This document shows, piece by piece, positions 17,758-25,582 of a stretch of DNA of 64,000 bases. How positions within the stretch are numbered: the first letter of the stretch is position 1; the number at the start of each line of letters is the position of its first letter. Below the pieces are notes generated by a model. The model was not told the origin of the DNA, searched no databases, and saw nothing but the letters and a program-made list of their open reading frames with translations. Origin of the DNA: Azospirillum lipoferum 4B (GTDB taxonomy: Bacteria > Pseudomonadota > Alphaproteobacteria > Azospirillales > Azospirillaceae); contig NC_016587.1 in the NCBI RefSeq assembly GCF_000283655.1, positions 1-64,000 on the forward strand, in the 5' to 3' direction. Position numbers and translations under genes: made by a program.

Positions 17758-18804
17758 ATGGATGTCACGATGAGGCTGGTCGGGACCCTCCGGCGTTTCG
17801 CTGCCGGGATGCTGCTGGCGCTGCTGGCGGCCTCACCGGTTTTCGCCGACGACGGCGAAACGCTGGAGCGCATCCACGGCCGCGGCTTCCTGATCTGCGG
17901 GCTGCGCAGCGGGGTCAGCGGGATTTCCTTTTCCGACCCGCAGGGGCACCTGGACGGTTTCCTCGTCGACGTCTGCCGCGTCTTCGCCGCGGCGACTCTC
18001 GGAAACGCCCAGGCGATCCGCGTCGTCCGCCTGCCGGAGAAGCCACAGGAATTCTCGGCGGTGGAGAAACACGAGGTCGACATCGCGCTGACCACCACGA
18101 CCTGGACCTTCAGCCGCGACCTGTCCCACGACATCGAGTTCCTGATGCCGCTGCTGCATGACGGCCAGGGCTTCGCCATCCACGGCGACGGAACGCCGCC
18201 GCCGCTCGACCGGCTGGGCGCGCGCACCGTCTGCGTCAAGACGGCGACCACCACGGTCCGCAACCTGGAGGACCATATCCGCAAGTCCGACCTGCCCTGG
18301 ACGATGCGGACCTTCCAGACGCTGGACGAGGCGCTGCAGGCCTTCCTCGCCCATGAATGCGACCTGCTGACCACCGACCGCACGGTGCTGGTCACCTCGC
18401 TCGCCGGCTACCGCAAGGCGGGGATGGGCATCCACATCTACCCGGACGTGATCTCGCGCGAGCCGCTGACCCCCTATATCGCGCGCGGCGACCGCAACTG
18501 GTACGACATCGCCCGCTGGGTCCTCCACGCCATCGTGCTGGCCGACGCCAGGGGCGTCACCTCCGCCGACGTGCAGGCGGGCCGCATCCCCGACGATTCC
18601 GAACTGCACCGCATGCTGGGCCATGCCGGCACCGCCGCCCGCAACCTGGGCCTGCCCGACGACTGGGCCCTGCAGGTGCTGGCGCAGGTCGGGAACTACG
18701 GCGAGATCTTCGAGCGCAACCTGGGAATCCCCTACGGCATGGACCGCGGCCTGAACAAGCCCTGGACCCAGGGCGGGCTGCTGTACGCGCCGCCGTTCAG
18801 GTAG
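17758..18804 (+). CDS. AapJ-like amino-acid-binding periplasmic protein (solitary paralogue)
   Basis: The 348-residue protein has an N-terminal signal peptide (MLLALLAASPVFA, then DDGETLERIHGRGFLICGL). It parallels AapJ through most of its length: GFLVDVCRVFAAATLG, VDIALTTTTWTFSRD, RTVCVKTATTTVRNLEDH, WALQVLAQVGNYGEIFERNLG and the terminal GGLLYAPPFR. It has no permease or ATPase genes of its own. It starts 55 bases after the MCP stop and may form an operon with it, so it could present amino acids to the MCP or feed AapQMP. The start could be 17758 or the ATG at 17770. Confidence 0.85.
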   Translation: MDVTMRLVGTLRRFAAGMLLALLAASPVFADDGETLERIHGRGFLICGLRSGVSGISFSDPQGHLDGFLVDVCRVFAAATLGNAQAIRVVRLPEKPQEFSAVEKHEVDIALTTTTWTFSRDLSHDIEFLMPLLHDGQGFAIHGDGTPPPLDRLGARTVCVKTATTTVRNLEDHIRKSDLPWTMRTFQTLDEALQAFLAHECDLLTTDRTVLVTSLAGYRKAGMGIHIYPDVISREPLTPYIARGDRNWYDIARWVLHAIVLADARGVTSADVQAGRIPDDSELHRMLGHAGTAARNLGLPDDWALQVLAQVGNYGEIFERNLGIPYGMDRGLNKPWTQGGLLYAPPFR

Positions 18805-18823
18805 GAGCGCCGACATGAATACT

Positions 18824-18973
18824 CCCTCTCCCGCCCCGGGAGAGGGAAGGGGCCCATGCGGAGCATGGGAAGGGTGAGGGGTTAGACAAGGAGCCATGCG
18901 GTTCGGGATGCTCGGATCACCCCTCACCCTCCCGCCTGCGGCGGGTCCCTCCCTCTCCCGGGACGGGAGAGGG
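18824..18973. repeat. GC-rich intergenic inverted repeat, family B, copy 4
   Basis: This copy has the same architecture as the other family B elements: ccctctcccgccccgggagaggg, cccatgcggagcatggg, gggtgaggg, a linker, ccctcaccctcccgcctgcggcggg, and the terminal ccctctcccgggacgggagaggg. It separates the convergent binding-protein gene and livF, where a bidirectional terminator would be useful; a T run follows it on the right (tattttt). Confidence 0.78.
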
Positions 18974-18979
18974 TATTTT

Positions 18980-19693
18980 TTACGCCGCCAGCGCCACGCC
19001 CAGATGGCGTTCCAGCAGCGCCGCATCCGCCTTCGCCTGCGCCGCCGGCCCGGCATGCACCACCCGGCCGCGGTCGAGGAAGACCACGCGGTCGGCGAAC
19101 TCCAGCGCGCGGTCGACCTGCTGCTCCACCAGCAGGATGGTCATGTCGAGCTTCGACAGCGCCGCCATCAGCATGTCGCAGATCACCGGGGCCAGCCCCT
19201 CCAGCGGTTCGTCCAGCAGAAGCACCGTCGGCTTGCCGAGCAGCGCGCGGGCGACCGACAGCATCTGCTGCTCGCCGCCCGACAGCTCGCCGCCGCCGTT
19301 GCGCCGCCGCTCGGCCAGCCGCGGGAACAGCTCATACGCCTCCTCCAACGCCGAGCGCGGACGGCCCTTCAGCCCGGTGACGAGATTCTCCTCCACCGTC
19401 AGCGACTTGAAGATGTCGCGCGTCTGCGGGACATAGCCCAGCCCTGCCGCCGCCCGCGCCGAGCTGCTCATCCCGCCGAGCTCCACCCCGTCCAGCCGGA
19501 TGGTGCCGCCATGGCGGGTGGTCTGGCCGACCAGCGTCGCCAGCGTCGTCGTCTTACCCACCCCGTTGCGGCCGAGCAGGGCCAGCCGCCCGCCGGCCGG
19601 CACGCTGAAGGAGATGCCGTCGAGGATCAGCGTCTTGCCGTAGCCGGCGCGCAGATCCGCGACCTCCAGGCTTCCGACCGCTTCAGTGGGCAT
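18980..19693 (-). CDS. livF: branched-chain/aromatic-type ABC transporter ATP-binding protein LivF
   Basis: The 237-residue ATPase of a HAAT-family importer has Walker A LLGRNGVGKTTT, the Q-loop VPQTRDIFKSLTVEENL, signature LSGGEQQMLSVARAL, Walker B VLLLDEPLEGLAP and ILLVEQQVD. It overlaps livG by 11 bases, so the start MPTEAVGS is supported by translational coupling. It is the last gene of the transporter operon livKHMGF. The family is named for branched-chain amino acids, but many members import aromatic acids or amides. Confidence 0.9.
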   Translation of the reverse strand: MPTEAVGSLEVADLRAGYGKTLILDGISFSVPAGGRLALLGRNGVGKTTTLATLVGQTTRHGGTIRLDGVELGGMSSSARAAAGLGYVPQTRDIFKSLTVEENLVTGLKGRPRSALEEAYELFPRLAERRRNGGGELSGGEQQMLSVARALLGKPTVLLLDEPLEGLAPVICDMLMAALSKLDMTILLVEQQVDRALEFADRVVFLDRGRVVHAGPAAQAKADAALLERHLGVALAA

Positions 19694-20438
19694 TGGTCCG
19701 GCTCCCCAGATAGACTTCGCGCACGCGCGGGTCGGCGACGATCTCCTTGGCGGTGCCGGTGCACAGCAGCCGCCCCTGCGCCAGCACAACGATCGAACTG
19801 GCGAAGCGGAAGACGAGGTCCATGTCGTGCTCGATCATCAGCACCGCCAGATCCTTGGGCAGCCGGTCGATGGCGTCGAGGATGCGCTGGCTTTCCGAAT
19901 GGGGCACGCCGGCCGCCGGCTCGTCGAGGATCAGCACCTTCGGCTTCATGGCAAGCGCCAGCGCGATCTCCAGCAGCCGCTGCTGCCCATAAGCCAGCGA
20001 GCCGACCGCCGTGTGCGCCACATGGGTCAGCCCCATGGTGCCCAGCAGATCCGCCACCTCGTCGGCCAGACCGGCCACCTTGGCGACATTGGCGAACAGG
20101 CGGAAGGTGCGGCGGTCGCGCTGCAGGACCGCCAGCTCCAGATGCTCGCGCACCGTCATCGACTTGAACAGCCGCGCCACCTGGAAGCTGCGGATCAGCC
20201 CCAGCCGCACCCGCTCCGCCGCCGACAGCCTGGTCACGTCGCGGCCGTCCAGCCGGATGGTGCCGGCGCTGGGCGGAATCACCCCGGTGACGAGGTTGAC
20301 GAAGGTGGTCTTCCCCGCCCCGTTCGGCCCGATCAGGGCGCAGCGGTCACCCGCCTTCAGCGTCATGGAGATGTCGGACGACACCTGGAGGCCACCGAAA
20401 TTCTTGGACAGCCCCTCCACCTCCAGCAGCGTCGTCAT
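19683..20438 (-). CDS. livG: branched-chain/aromatic-type ABC transporter ATP-binding protein LivG
   Basis: The 251-residue ATPase has Walker A LIGPNGAGKTTFVNLVTG, the LivG-typical RSFQVARLF Q-loop region, a signature in the form SLAYGQQRLLEIALAL, Walker B VLILDEPAAGVPHSE and the H loop VLMIEHDMDLVF. The start overlaps the livM stop by four bases (ATGA), and AAAGGAGG lies upstream, a strong ribosome site. The signature LAYGQQR replaces LSGGQQ, which is normal for LivG. Confidence 0.92.
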   Translation of the reverse strand: MTTLLEVEGLSKNFGGLQVSSDISMTLKAGDRCALIGPNGAGKTTFVNLVTGVIPPSAGTIRLDGRDVTRLSAAERVRLGLIRSFQVARLFKSMTVREHLELAVLQRDRRTFRLFANVAKVAGLADEVADLLGTMGLTHVAHTAVGSLAYGQQRLLEIALALAMKPKVLILDEPAAGVPHSESQRILDAIDRLPKDLAVLMIEHDMDLVFRFASSIVVLAQGRLLCTGTAKEIVADPRVREVYLGSRTNAH

Positions 20439-21457
20439 GCGCCGCCCTCCTTTCCGCGCCGCAGCCCGCCCAGCCGTTCCGCCACCGACACGATGCCGCC
20501 GGGCAGGAACAGGACGATGCCGATCAGGAACAGGCCGATGAAGGCCATCCAGTGATAGGGGTCGTTGGCGGCCAGGATGTGGTGGACGCCCATGAAGGCC
20601 GCCGTGCCGATCACCGCGCCATAGAGCCGCCCGGTGCCGCCCAGCACCAGCATGACCAGCGCCTCCGCCGACCAGGAGAAGCCGGTGCTGTCCAGCCCGA
20701 CGATGCCGCTGGTCACCGCGGTCAGGGCGCCCGCCACCCCGGCGAAGACGCCGGCCACCGCATAGAGCGCCACCAGATAGGATTTCGGCGAACCGCCGAT
20801 GGCGGAGATCCGCAGCGGGTCCTCCTTCACCCCGCGGCAGGCCAGCCCGAAGGGCGAGCGCACGATCCGCCGCGCCACCGCCAGCCCGACCACCAGAACC
20901 GCCAGCGCGAACAGGTAGGAGGTGTGGCCGAACATGTCGAAGCGGAACATCCCCAGCACCGGCGCCGGGTCGATGCCCGACAGGCCGTCGCTGCCGCCGG
21001 TCCAGTCGCGCGCCTTGTTGGCGACCTCCTGAACGATTTGCGCCACGGCGATGGTCAGCATCAGCAGGGTCAGCCCGCGGGCATGCAGGATCAGGGCGCC
21101 GGTCGCCAGCGCGATCAGACCGCCGGCCAGCCCGCCGACCGCCAGCATGGCGAAGGGGTCGTTGTTCCAGTTGACCGCGAGGATGCCGGCGGCATAGGCG
21201 CCGGTGCCGAACATCGCCGCCTGCCCCAGCGTGGCGATCCCGCCATAGCCGAGCACGAGGTCGAGGGACAGCACGAACAGGGCCGAGGCGGCGATGCGGG
21301 TCAGCAGCGCCAGATCGTCCGGCAGCAGCCAATAGGCGGCCAGCCCGACCGCGGCGATCAGCGGGATGCCGATCCAGTCCAGCTCGCGGCGGGCCGCCAG
21401 CGGCAGGCGTCGGGTCATGGCGCCGGCCTTTCCGTCAGGTTCCGCGACGCTCGTCAT
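20435..21457 (-). CDS. livM: branched-chain/aromatic-type ABC transporter permease LivM
   Basis: This 340-residue inner-membrane channel subunit has about eight to ten hydrophobic segments and the LivM-typical LSLDLVLGYGGIATLGQAAMFGTGAY region near residues 60-90. The cytoplasmic EAA-like loop is SPFGLACRGVKEDPLRISAIGGSPKSYLVALYAVAGVFAGVAGAL. It overlaps livH (4 bases) and livG (4 bases), so the order livH-livM-livG is tightly coupled. The N-terminus up to MTRRLPLAARRELDW is hydrophilic. Confidence 0.92.
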   Translation of the reverse strand: MTSVAEPDGKAGAMTRRLPLAARRELDWIGIPLIAAVGLAAYWLLPDDLALLTRIAASALFVLSLDLVLGYGGIATLGQAAMFGTGAYAAGILAVNWNNDPFAMLAVGGLAGGLIALATGALILHARGLTLLMLTIAVAQIVQEVANKARDWTGGSDGLSGIDPAPVLGMFRFDMFGHTSYLFALAVLVVGLAVARRIVRSPFGLACRGVKEDPLRISAIGGSPKSYLVALYAVAGVFAGVAGALTAVTSGIVGLDSTGFSWSAEALVMLVLGGTGRLYGAVIGTAAFMGVHHILAANDPYHWMAFIGLFLIGIVLFLPGGIVSVAERLGGLRRGKEGGA

Positions 21458-22323
21458 GCCGTCCTCCCTTTGAAGAAGCCGTGGGGCCAGCGGAACAGGA
21501 TCAGGATCAGCGCGGCGTAGAAGAAGAACTCGCCGAAATTCGGGATCAGGTATTTGCCGGCGGTGTCGACGATCCCCAGTGCCAGCGCCGCCGCGGCCGA
21601 GCCGAAGATGCTGCCCGCCCCGCCGACCGCCACCACCGCCAGGAACAGCACGATGTAGCGGATGGCGTAATAGGGTTCCAGCGGCAGAAGCTCCGCCCCC
21701 AGCACGCCGCCCAGCGCCGCCAGCCCGGTGCCGAGCGCGAAGGTCGCCAGATAGAGCCGCTCGGTGCGGATGCCCAGCGCCGCCGCCATGGCCGGGTCAT
21801 CGACCGCCGCGCGCAGCCGGATGCCGAAATCGGTGCGCTCCAGCAGCCACCACAGCCCCAGCAGGGTCGCGGCCCCGGCGGCGATGACGAAGGCACGGTG
21901 GGTCGGGATCGCCTTCGGCCCCAGCTCCACCGTGCCGGTCAGCAGCTCCGGCAGCGGGATCCGCTTCAGCGTCGGGCCGAACAGGTAGTTCATGCCGGCG
22001 ACGATGACGAAGGTCAGGCCGATGGTCAGCAGCACCTGCGCCAGCTCGTTGGCGGAGCCGTAGATGCGGCGGTACAGCAGCCGTTCCAGCGGCAGCGTCG
22101 CCAGCACCGTCAGCGCCACCGCCACCGCCAGCGCCGCCCCATAGGGCAGCCCGGCGCCCTGCGCCGCATAGGACGCGACATAGCCGCCGACCATGGCGAA
22201 GGCGCCATGCGCCAGATTGACCACCCGCATCAGCCCCAGCGTCACCGACAGCCCGACGGAGATGATGAAGAGGATCATCCCATAGGCGACCCCGTCGACC
22301 GCGATTCCGAAGATGCTTTCCAT
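21454..22323 (-). CDS. livH: branched-chain/aromatic-type ABC transporter permease LivH
   Basis: This 289-residue membrane protein pairs with LivM. It starts IFGIAVDGVAYGMILFIISVGLSVTLGLMRVVNLAHGAFAMVGGYVA, the hallmark N-terminal region of LivH. The conserved loop near the middle is ERTDFGIRLRAAVDDPAMAAALGI, with the EAA-type contact. The start lies 60 bases after the livK stop, and the stop overlaps livM. The size matches the family. Confidence 0.93.
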   Translation of the reverse strand: MESIFGIAVDGVAYGMILFIISVGLSVTLGLMRVVNLAHGAFAMVGGYVASYAAQGAGLPYGAALAVAVALTVLATLPLERLLYRRIYGSANELAQVLLTIGLTFVIVAGMNYLFGPTLKRIPLPELLTGTVELGPKAIPTHRAFVIAAGAATLLGLWWLLERTDFGIRLRAAVDDPAMAAALGIRTERLYLATFALGTGLAALGGVLGAELLPLEPYYAIRYIVLFLAVVAVGGAGSIFGSAAAALALGIVDTAGKYLIPNFGEFFFYAALILILFRWPHGFFKGRTA

Positions 22324-22383
22324 GCCGTCTCTCCGCCGTCCCGCTTCCCGGCCGGGAAGAGGGACGGATTGCGGGATACCCCC

Positions 22384-23568
22384 TTACTTCGCCAGCTTGT
22401 ACCCATAGTCCGGCTGTTTCTCGAACGCCGCCTTCTCGACATTCTCCAGCCGGTTCCCGACCTTCTCGACCGTGCGCAGATAGATGGTCTGGGTGATGTG
22501 GCGGCTGTTCGGATCGATGGTCACCGGCCCGCGCGGGCTTTCCCAGCTCAGCCCCTTCACCGACTCCACCGCCTTGGCGCCGTCGATCTTGCCGCCGCCG
22601 TTCTTGATCATCTGATAGATCAGGTGGGTGCCGTCATAGGCGCCGACCGTGGTGAAGGTGGCGTTGTCGTCGTTGCCGAACAGCTCCTTGTGCTTGGCGA
22701 GGAACGCCTTGTTCACCGCCGAGTCGTGGGCGCGGCTGTAATGGAAGCTGGTGGTCATGCCCAGCACCGCGTCGCCCAGCGCCGGCAGGTCGGGCTCCTG
22801 CGTGATGTCGCCGGGCCCGAACAGCTTGACGCCCTTTTCCTTCAGCCCGTTGTCGGCGAAGGCCTTGGCGAAGGCCAGCGTGGTCGGGCCGGCGGGCAGG
22901 AAGGCATAGACCGCCTCGGCGCCGGTGTCCTTGATCCGCTGCATGAAGGGCGCGAAGTCGTTCGACTTCAGCGGCATGCGGATGGTGTCGGCCACCTTGC
23001 CGCCATTCTTCTCGAAGGTCGCCTTGAAGGCCGCCTCGCCGTCCAGGCCGGGACCGTAGTCGCTGACCGCGGTCACCGCGGTCTTGATGCCCTGCTTGGC
23101 CATATGCTCGGCCAGCGGAACCGTGTTCTGCCACAGGGTGAAGGAGGTGCGGACGAAGCGCGGCGACTTCTCGGTGATGGCGGAGGTGGCGGCGTTGAAC
23201 ACCACGGCCGGGATGTTCGCCTCGTCGATCAGCGGGGCGACCGCCATGGCGTCGGGCGTGAAGGCGAAGCCGGCCAGGAAGGACACCCGCTCCTTGACGA
23301 TCAGCTCCTGCGCCAGCGCCTTGGCCTGGGCCGGGTTGGTCTGCTCCAGGTCGCGGAAGACGAACTCCACCGTATCGGCACCGACCGTCTTGCCATGTTC
23401 GGCCTGGTATTGGGCGATGCCTTCCTTGAAGGTCTTGCCGAACATCGCGAACGGCCCGGAGAAGGGAGCGATGACGCCGACCTTGATGGTGGCGGCGCCG
23501 GCCGGACCGGCCGCCAGCGCCAGACCGAACGCCGCACCCAGCAGCGCGTTGCGCAGAGTCCTCGTCAT
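22384..23568 (-). CDS. livK: branched-chain/aromatic-type ABC transporter substrate-binding protein LivK-like
   Basis: The 394-residue periplasmic protein has a signal peptide (RTLRNALLGAAFGLALAAGPAGA, cleavage about residue 25), then the family 6 binding fold: TIKVGVIAPFSGPFAMFG, VEFVFRDLEQTNPAQAKALAQELI, TSFTLWQNTVPLAEHM and SWESPRGPVTIDPNSRHITQ. GGGAGG lies directly upstream of the ATG. It heads the operon and faces pcaI across a 340-base region with PcaR-like boxes, so an aromatic acid such as protocatechuate or a related compound is a good candidate ligand. That ligand assignment is inference from position only. Confidence 0.9.
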   Translation of the reverse strand: MTRTLRNALLGAAFGLALAAGPAGAATIKVGVIAPFSGPFAMFGKTFKEGIAQYQAEHGKTVGADTVEFVFRDLEQTNPAQAKALAQELIVKERVSFLAGFAFTPDAMAVAPLIDEANIPAVVFNAATSAITEKSPRFVRTSFTLWQNTVPLAEHMAKQGIKTAVTAVSDYGPGLDGEAAFKATFEKNGGKVADTIRMPLKSNDFAPFMQRIKDTGAEAVYAFLPAGPTTLAFAKAFADNGLKEKGVKLFGPGDITQEPDLPALGDAVLGMTTSFHYSRAHDSAVNKAFLAKHKELFGNDDNATFTTVGAYDGTHLIYQMIKNGGGKIDGAKAVESVKGLSWESPRGPVTIDPNSRHITQTIYLRTVEKVGNRLENVEKAAFEKQPDYGYKLAK

Positions 23569-23635
23569 TGTCCCTCCCACATGTGACCATATGCCGGTGC
23601 CGGACGCTTTGTCCCGGTCGTTGACTGTTTGGTAC

Positions 23636-23664
23636 ACCGTACTGAGGGATGCCCGAACCGTCAA
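23636..23664 (-). promoter_or_regulatory. candidate sigma70 promoter of livK
   Basis: On the minus strand TTGACG (23664-23659) is followed after 17 bases by TACGGT (23641-23636), about 65 bases upstream of the livK start codon. The -35 box immediately adjoins the PcaR-like region at 23665-23698. Confidence 0.55.
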
Positions 23665-23698
23665 GTGCGATATTTGATGATACGTTCTATAATCGCAC
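23665..23698. promoter_or_regulatory. PcaR-like operator region between livK and pcaI
   Basis: GTTCTATAATCGCAC at 23684-23698 matches 14 of 15 bases of the Pseudomonas PcaR box GTTCGATAATCGCAC as I recall it. An inverted half, GTGCGAT, lies at 23665-23671, so the outer ends form a GTGCGAT/ATCGCAC dyad. It directly adjoins the predicted -35 box of livK. PcaR is an IclR-family activator responding to beta-ketoadipate; no such gene lies in this window. Confidence 0.55.
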
Positions 23699-23776
23699 AA
23701 ACTCCAGTGTCACCACAAGCCCCTGAAAAGCTGAGATTTATAGCGCAAATCTGGGAATGATTTTCGCGTATTCCTG

Positions 23777-23793
23777 ATATTGCACCGCAATAT
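23777..23793. promoter_or_regulatory. perfect 17-base palindrome in the liv-pca intergenic region
   Basis: ATATTGC and GCAATAT are perfect inverted arms separated by ACC. The size and symmetry fit a dimeric regulator site, distinct from the GTGCGA-type boxes on either side. The binding protein is unknown. Confidence 0.5.
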
Positions 23794-23828
23794 GGGCGAT
23801 TAACGAACTTGCACTAGCTTTTTCGCCC

Positions 23829-23858
23829 TTGACACGGAGCGAACAGCGTCGCCACTCT
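23829..23858 (+). promoter_or_regulatory. candidate promoter of the pca operon
   Basis: A consensus -35 hexamer TTGACA at 23829-23834 is followed 18 bases later by the weak -10 CACTCT (23853-23858). The poor -10 fits a promoter that needs an activator. The pcaI start lies about 50 bases downstream. Confidence 0.4.
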
Positions 23859-23878
23859 GTGCTGAAAGACGAACATTC

Positions 23879-23893
23879 GTGCGATTTTCGCAC
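23879..23893. promoter_or_regulatory. PcaR-like box before pcaI
   Basis: GTGCGATTTTCGCAC has perfect GTGCGA/TCGCAC arms around TTT and matches 12 of 15 bases of the recalled PcaR box. It lies just before the pcaI ribosome site (GGGAGGG). It repeats the half-site seen at 23665-23671 and 23692-23698. Confidence 0.45.
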
Positions 23894-23908
23894 ACACGGG
23901 AGGGTCAT

Positions 23909-24769
23909 ATGGCGAAGATCACGCCCCTGCGCGACGCGGTGGCGAGCCTCGTGCAAGACGGCGACACGGTCGCACTGGAAGGTTTCACCCACCTGATCCC
24001 CCATGCCGCCGGGCATGAGATCATCCGGCAGGGCCGGCGCGACCTGACTCTGGTCCGCATGACGCCCGACCTGATCTATGACCAGATGATCGGCATGGGC
24101 TGCGCGAGAAAGCTGATCTTCTCCTGGGGCGGCAATCCCGGCGTCGGCTCCCTCCACCGCTTCCGCGACGCGGTCGAGCAGGGCTGGCCCCACCGGCTGG
24201 AGACCGAGGAGCACAGCCATGCCGGCATGGCCAACGCCTATGTCGCCGGCGCCTCCAACCTGCCCTTCGCCCTGCTGCGCGGCTACACCGGCTCCGACCT
24301 GCCGAAGGTCAATCCCAACATCCGCTTCGTCGAATGCCCCTTTACGGGCGAGAAGCTGGCCGCCATCCCCTCCGTCCGCCCCGACGTGACGGTGATCCAC
24401 GCCCAGAAGGCCGACCGCCGCGGCAATGTCCTGCTCTGGGGCATCCTCGGCGTCCAGAAGGAGGCGGTGCTGGCGGCCAAGCGCTCCATCGTCACCGTGG
24501 AGGAGATCGTCGACGATCTGGAAGCGCCGCCGAACGCCTGCGTCCTGCCGGCCTGGGCGCTCTCCGCCGTCTGTCACGTCCCCGGCGGCGCCTATCCGTC
24601 CTATGCGCAGGGCTATTCGGAGCGCGACAACCGCTTCTACAAGGCCTGGGACCCCATTGCCCGCTCGCGCGAGACCTTCCAGGCCTGGATGCAGCGCCAT
24701 GTCCTGGACACCGACGATTTCGCCGGCTTCCGCCGCGTGCTGGCCGAAAGCATGAAGGAGGTTGCGTGA
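23909..24769 (+). CDS. pcaI: 3-oxoadipate CoA-transferase subunit A
   Basis: PcaI and PcaJ transfer CoA from succinyl-CoA to 3-oxoadipate, the penultimate step of the beta-ketoadipate pathway. The 286-residue subunit starts AKITPLRDAVASLVQDGDTVALEGFTHLIPHAA, a CoA-transferase family I N-terminus. It continues with LTLVRMTPDLIYDQMIGMG and SWGGNPGVGSLHRFRDAVEQGWP, and it is of the longer CatI/PcaI type. A strong GGGAGGG site supports the ATG at 23909, although the frame is open ten codons earlier. The stop overlaps the pcaJ start by one base. It is the first gene of an eight-gene pca operon. Confidence 0.92.
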   Translation: MAKITPLRDAVASLVQDGDTVALEGFTHLIPHAAGHEIIRQGRRDLTLVRMTPDLIYDQMIGMGCARKLIFSWGGNPGVGSLHRFRDAVEQGWPHRLETEEHSHAGMANAYVAGASNLPFALLRGYTGSDLPKVNPNIRFVECPFTGEKLAAIPSVRPDVTVIHAQKADRRGNVLLWGILGVQKEAVLAAKRSIVTVEEIVDDLEAPPNACVLPAWALSAVCHVPGGAYPSYAQGYSERDNRFYKAWDPIARSRETFQAWMQRHVLDTDDFAGFRRVLAESMKEVA

Positions 24770-25578
24770 TGAGCAGCCCTGAGACCACTGGCGAAACCCT
24801 CGATTTCACCGCGACCGAGATCATGACGGTGGCGGCCAGCCGCCTGCTGCAGAACGGCACCGTCTGCTTCGTCGGCATCGGCCTGCCCTCGACCGCCGCC
24901 AACCTCGCCCGGCTGACCCATGCGCCGGACGTGGTGCTGATCTATGAATCCGGCCCCATCGGCGCCAAGCCGACCGTGCTGCCGCTGTCGATCGGCGACG
25001 GCGACCTTGCGCTGACCGCCGACACCGTGGTCGGCACGCCGGAGATCTTCCGCTACTGGCTGCAGGGCGGGCGGATCGATGTCGGCTTCCTCGGCGCCGC
25101 CCAGGTCGACCGCTTCGCCAACATCAACACCACCGTCATCGGTCCCTATGACGCGCCGAAGGTGCGGCTGCCCGGTGCCGGCGGCGCGCCGGAGATCGCC
25201 TCCCAGGCCAAGGAGGTGTTCATCGTGCTGAAGCAGAGCCCGAAGGCCTTCGTCGCCAAGCTGCCCTTCGTCACCTCGGCGGGCTATCTCGACGGCGGGG
25301 ACGCACGGGCCAAGGCCGGCATCCCCGGCGCCGGCCCGACCGCGGTCATCACCGATCTCGGCATCCTCACCCCCGACCCGGTGACCAAGGAACTGACCCT
25401 GACCAGCATCCACCCCGGCGTGACGGTGGAGCAGGTGAAGGCGGCCACCGGCTGGGACCTGAAGATCTCGCCCGACCTGAAGACCACCGAAATCCCGGAC
25501 GCCGGCGCGCTCGCCGCCCTGCGCGACCTCCAGGCCCGCACCGCCGCCGCCCACGGGCAAGTTGGCGGGGAAGGATAA
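24769..25578 (+). CDS. pcaJ: 3-oxoadipate CoA-transferase subunit B
   Basis: The 269-residue subunit carries the catalytic Glu: [21 protein letters not shown], with Glu60 in the YESG motif expected to form the CoA thioester. The N-terminal [38 protein letters not shown] and the C-terminal [28 protein letters not shown] are typical of the B subunit. It overlaps pcaI by one base (TGATG), with GAAGGAGG upstream, and overlaps no functional part of pcaF. It works as a complex with PcaI in the cytoplasm. Confidence 0.93.
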   Translation: MSSPETTGETLDFTATEIMTVAASRLLQNGTVCFVGIGLPSTAANLARLTHAPDVVLIYESGPIGAKPTVLPLSIGDGDLALTADTVVGTPEIFRYWLQGGRIDVGFLGAAQVDRFANINTTVIGPYDAPKVRLPGAGGAPEIASQAKEVFIVLKQSPKAFVAKLPFVTSAGYLDGGDARAKAGIPGAGPTAVITDLGILTPDPVTKELTLTSIHPGVTVEQVKAATGWDLKISPDLKTTEIPDAGALAALRDLQARTAAAHGQVGGEG

Positions 25579-25582
25579 GATC

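Noticed and set aside
18980-23568. Annotation of the liv genes as a proven branched-chain amino-acid importer
   Set aside because: The family name does not fix the substrate, and the pca-linked boxes point toward another ligand; kept as liv-type by homology only.
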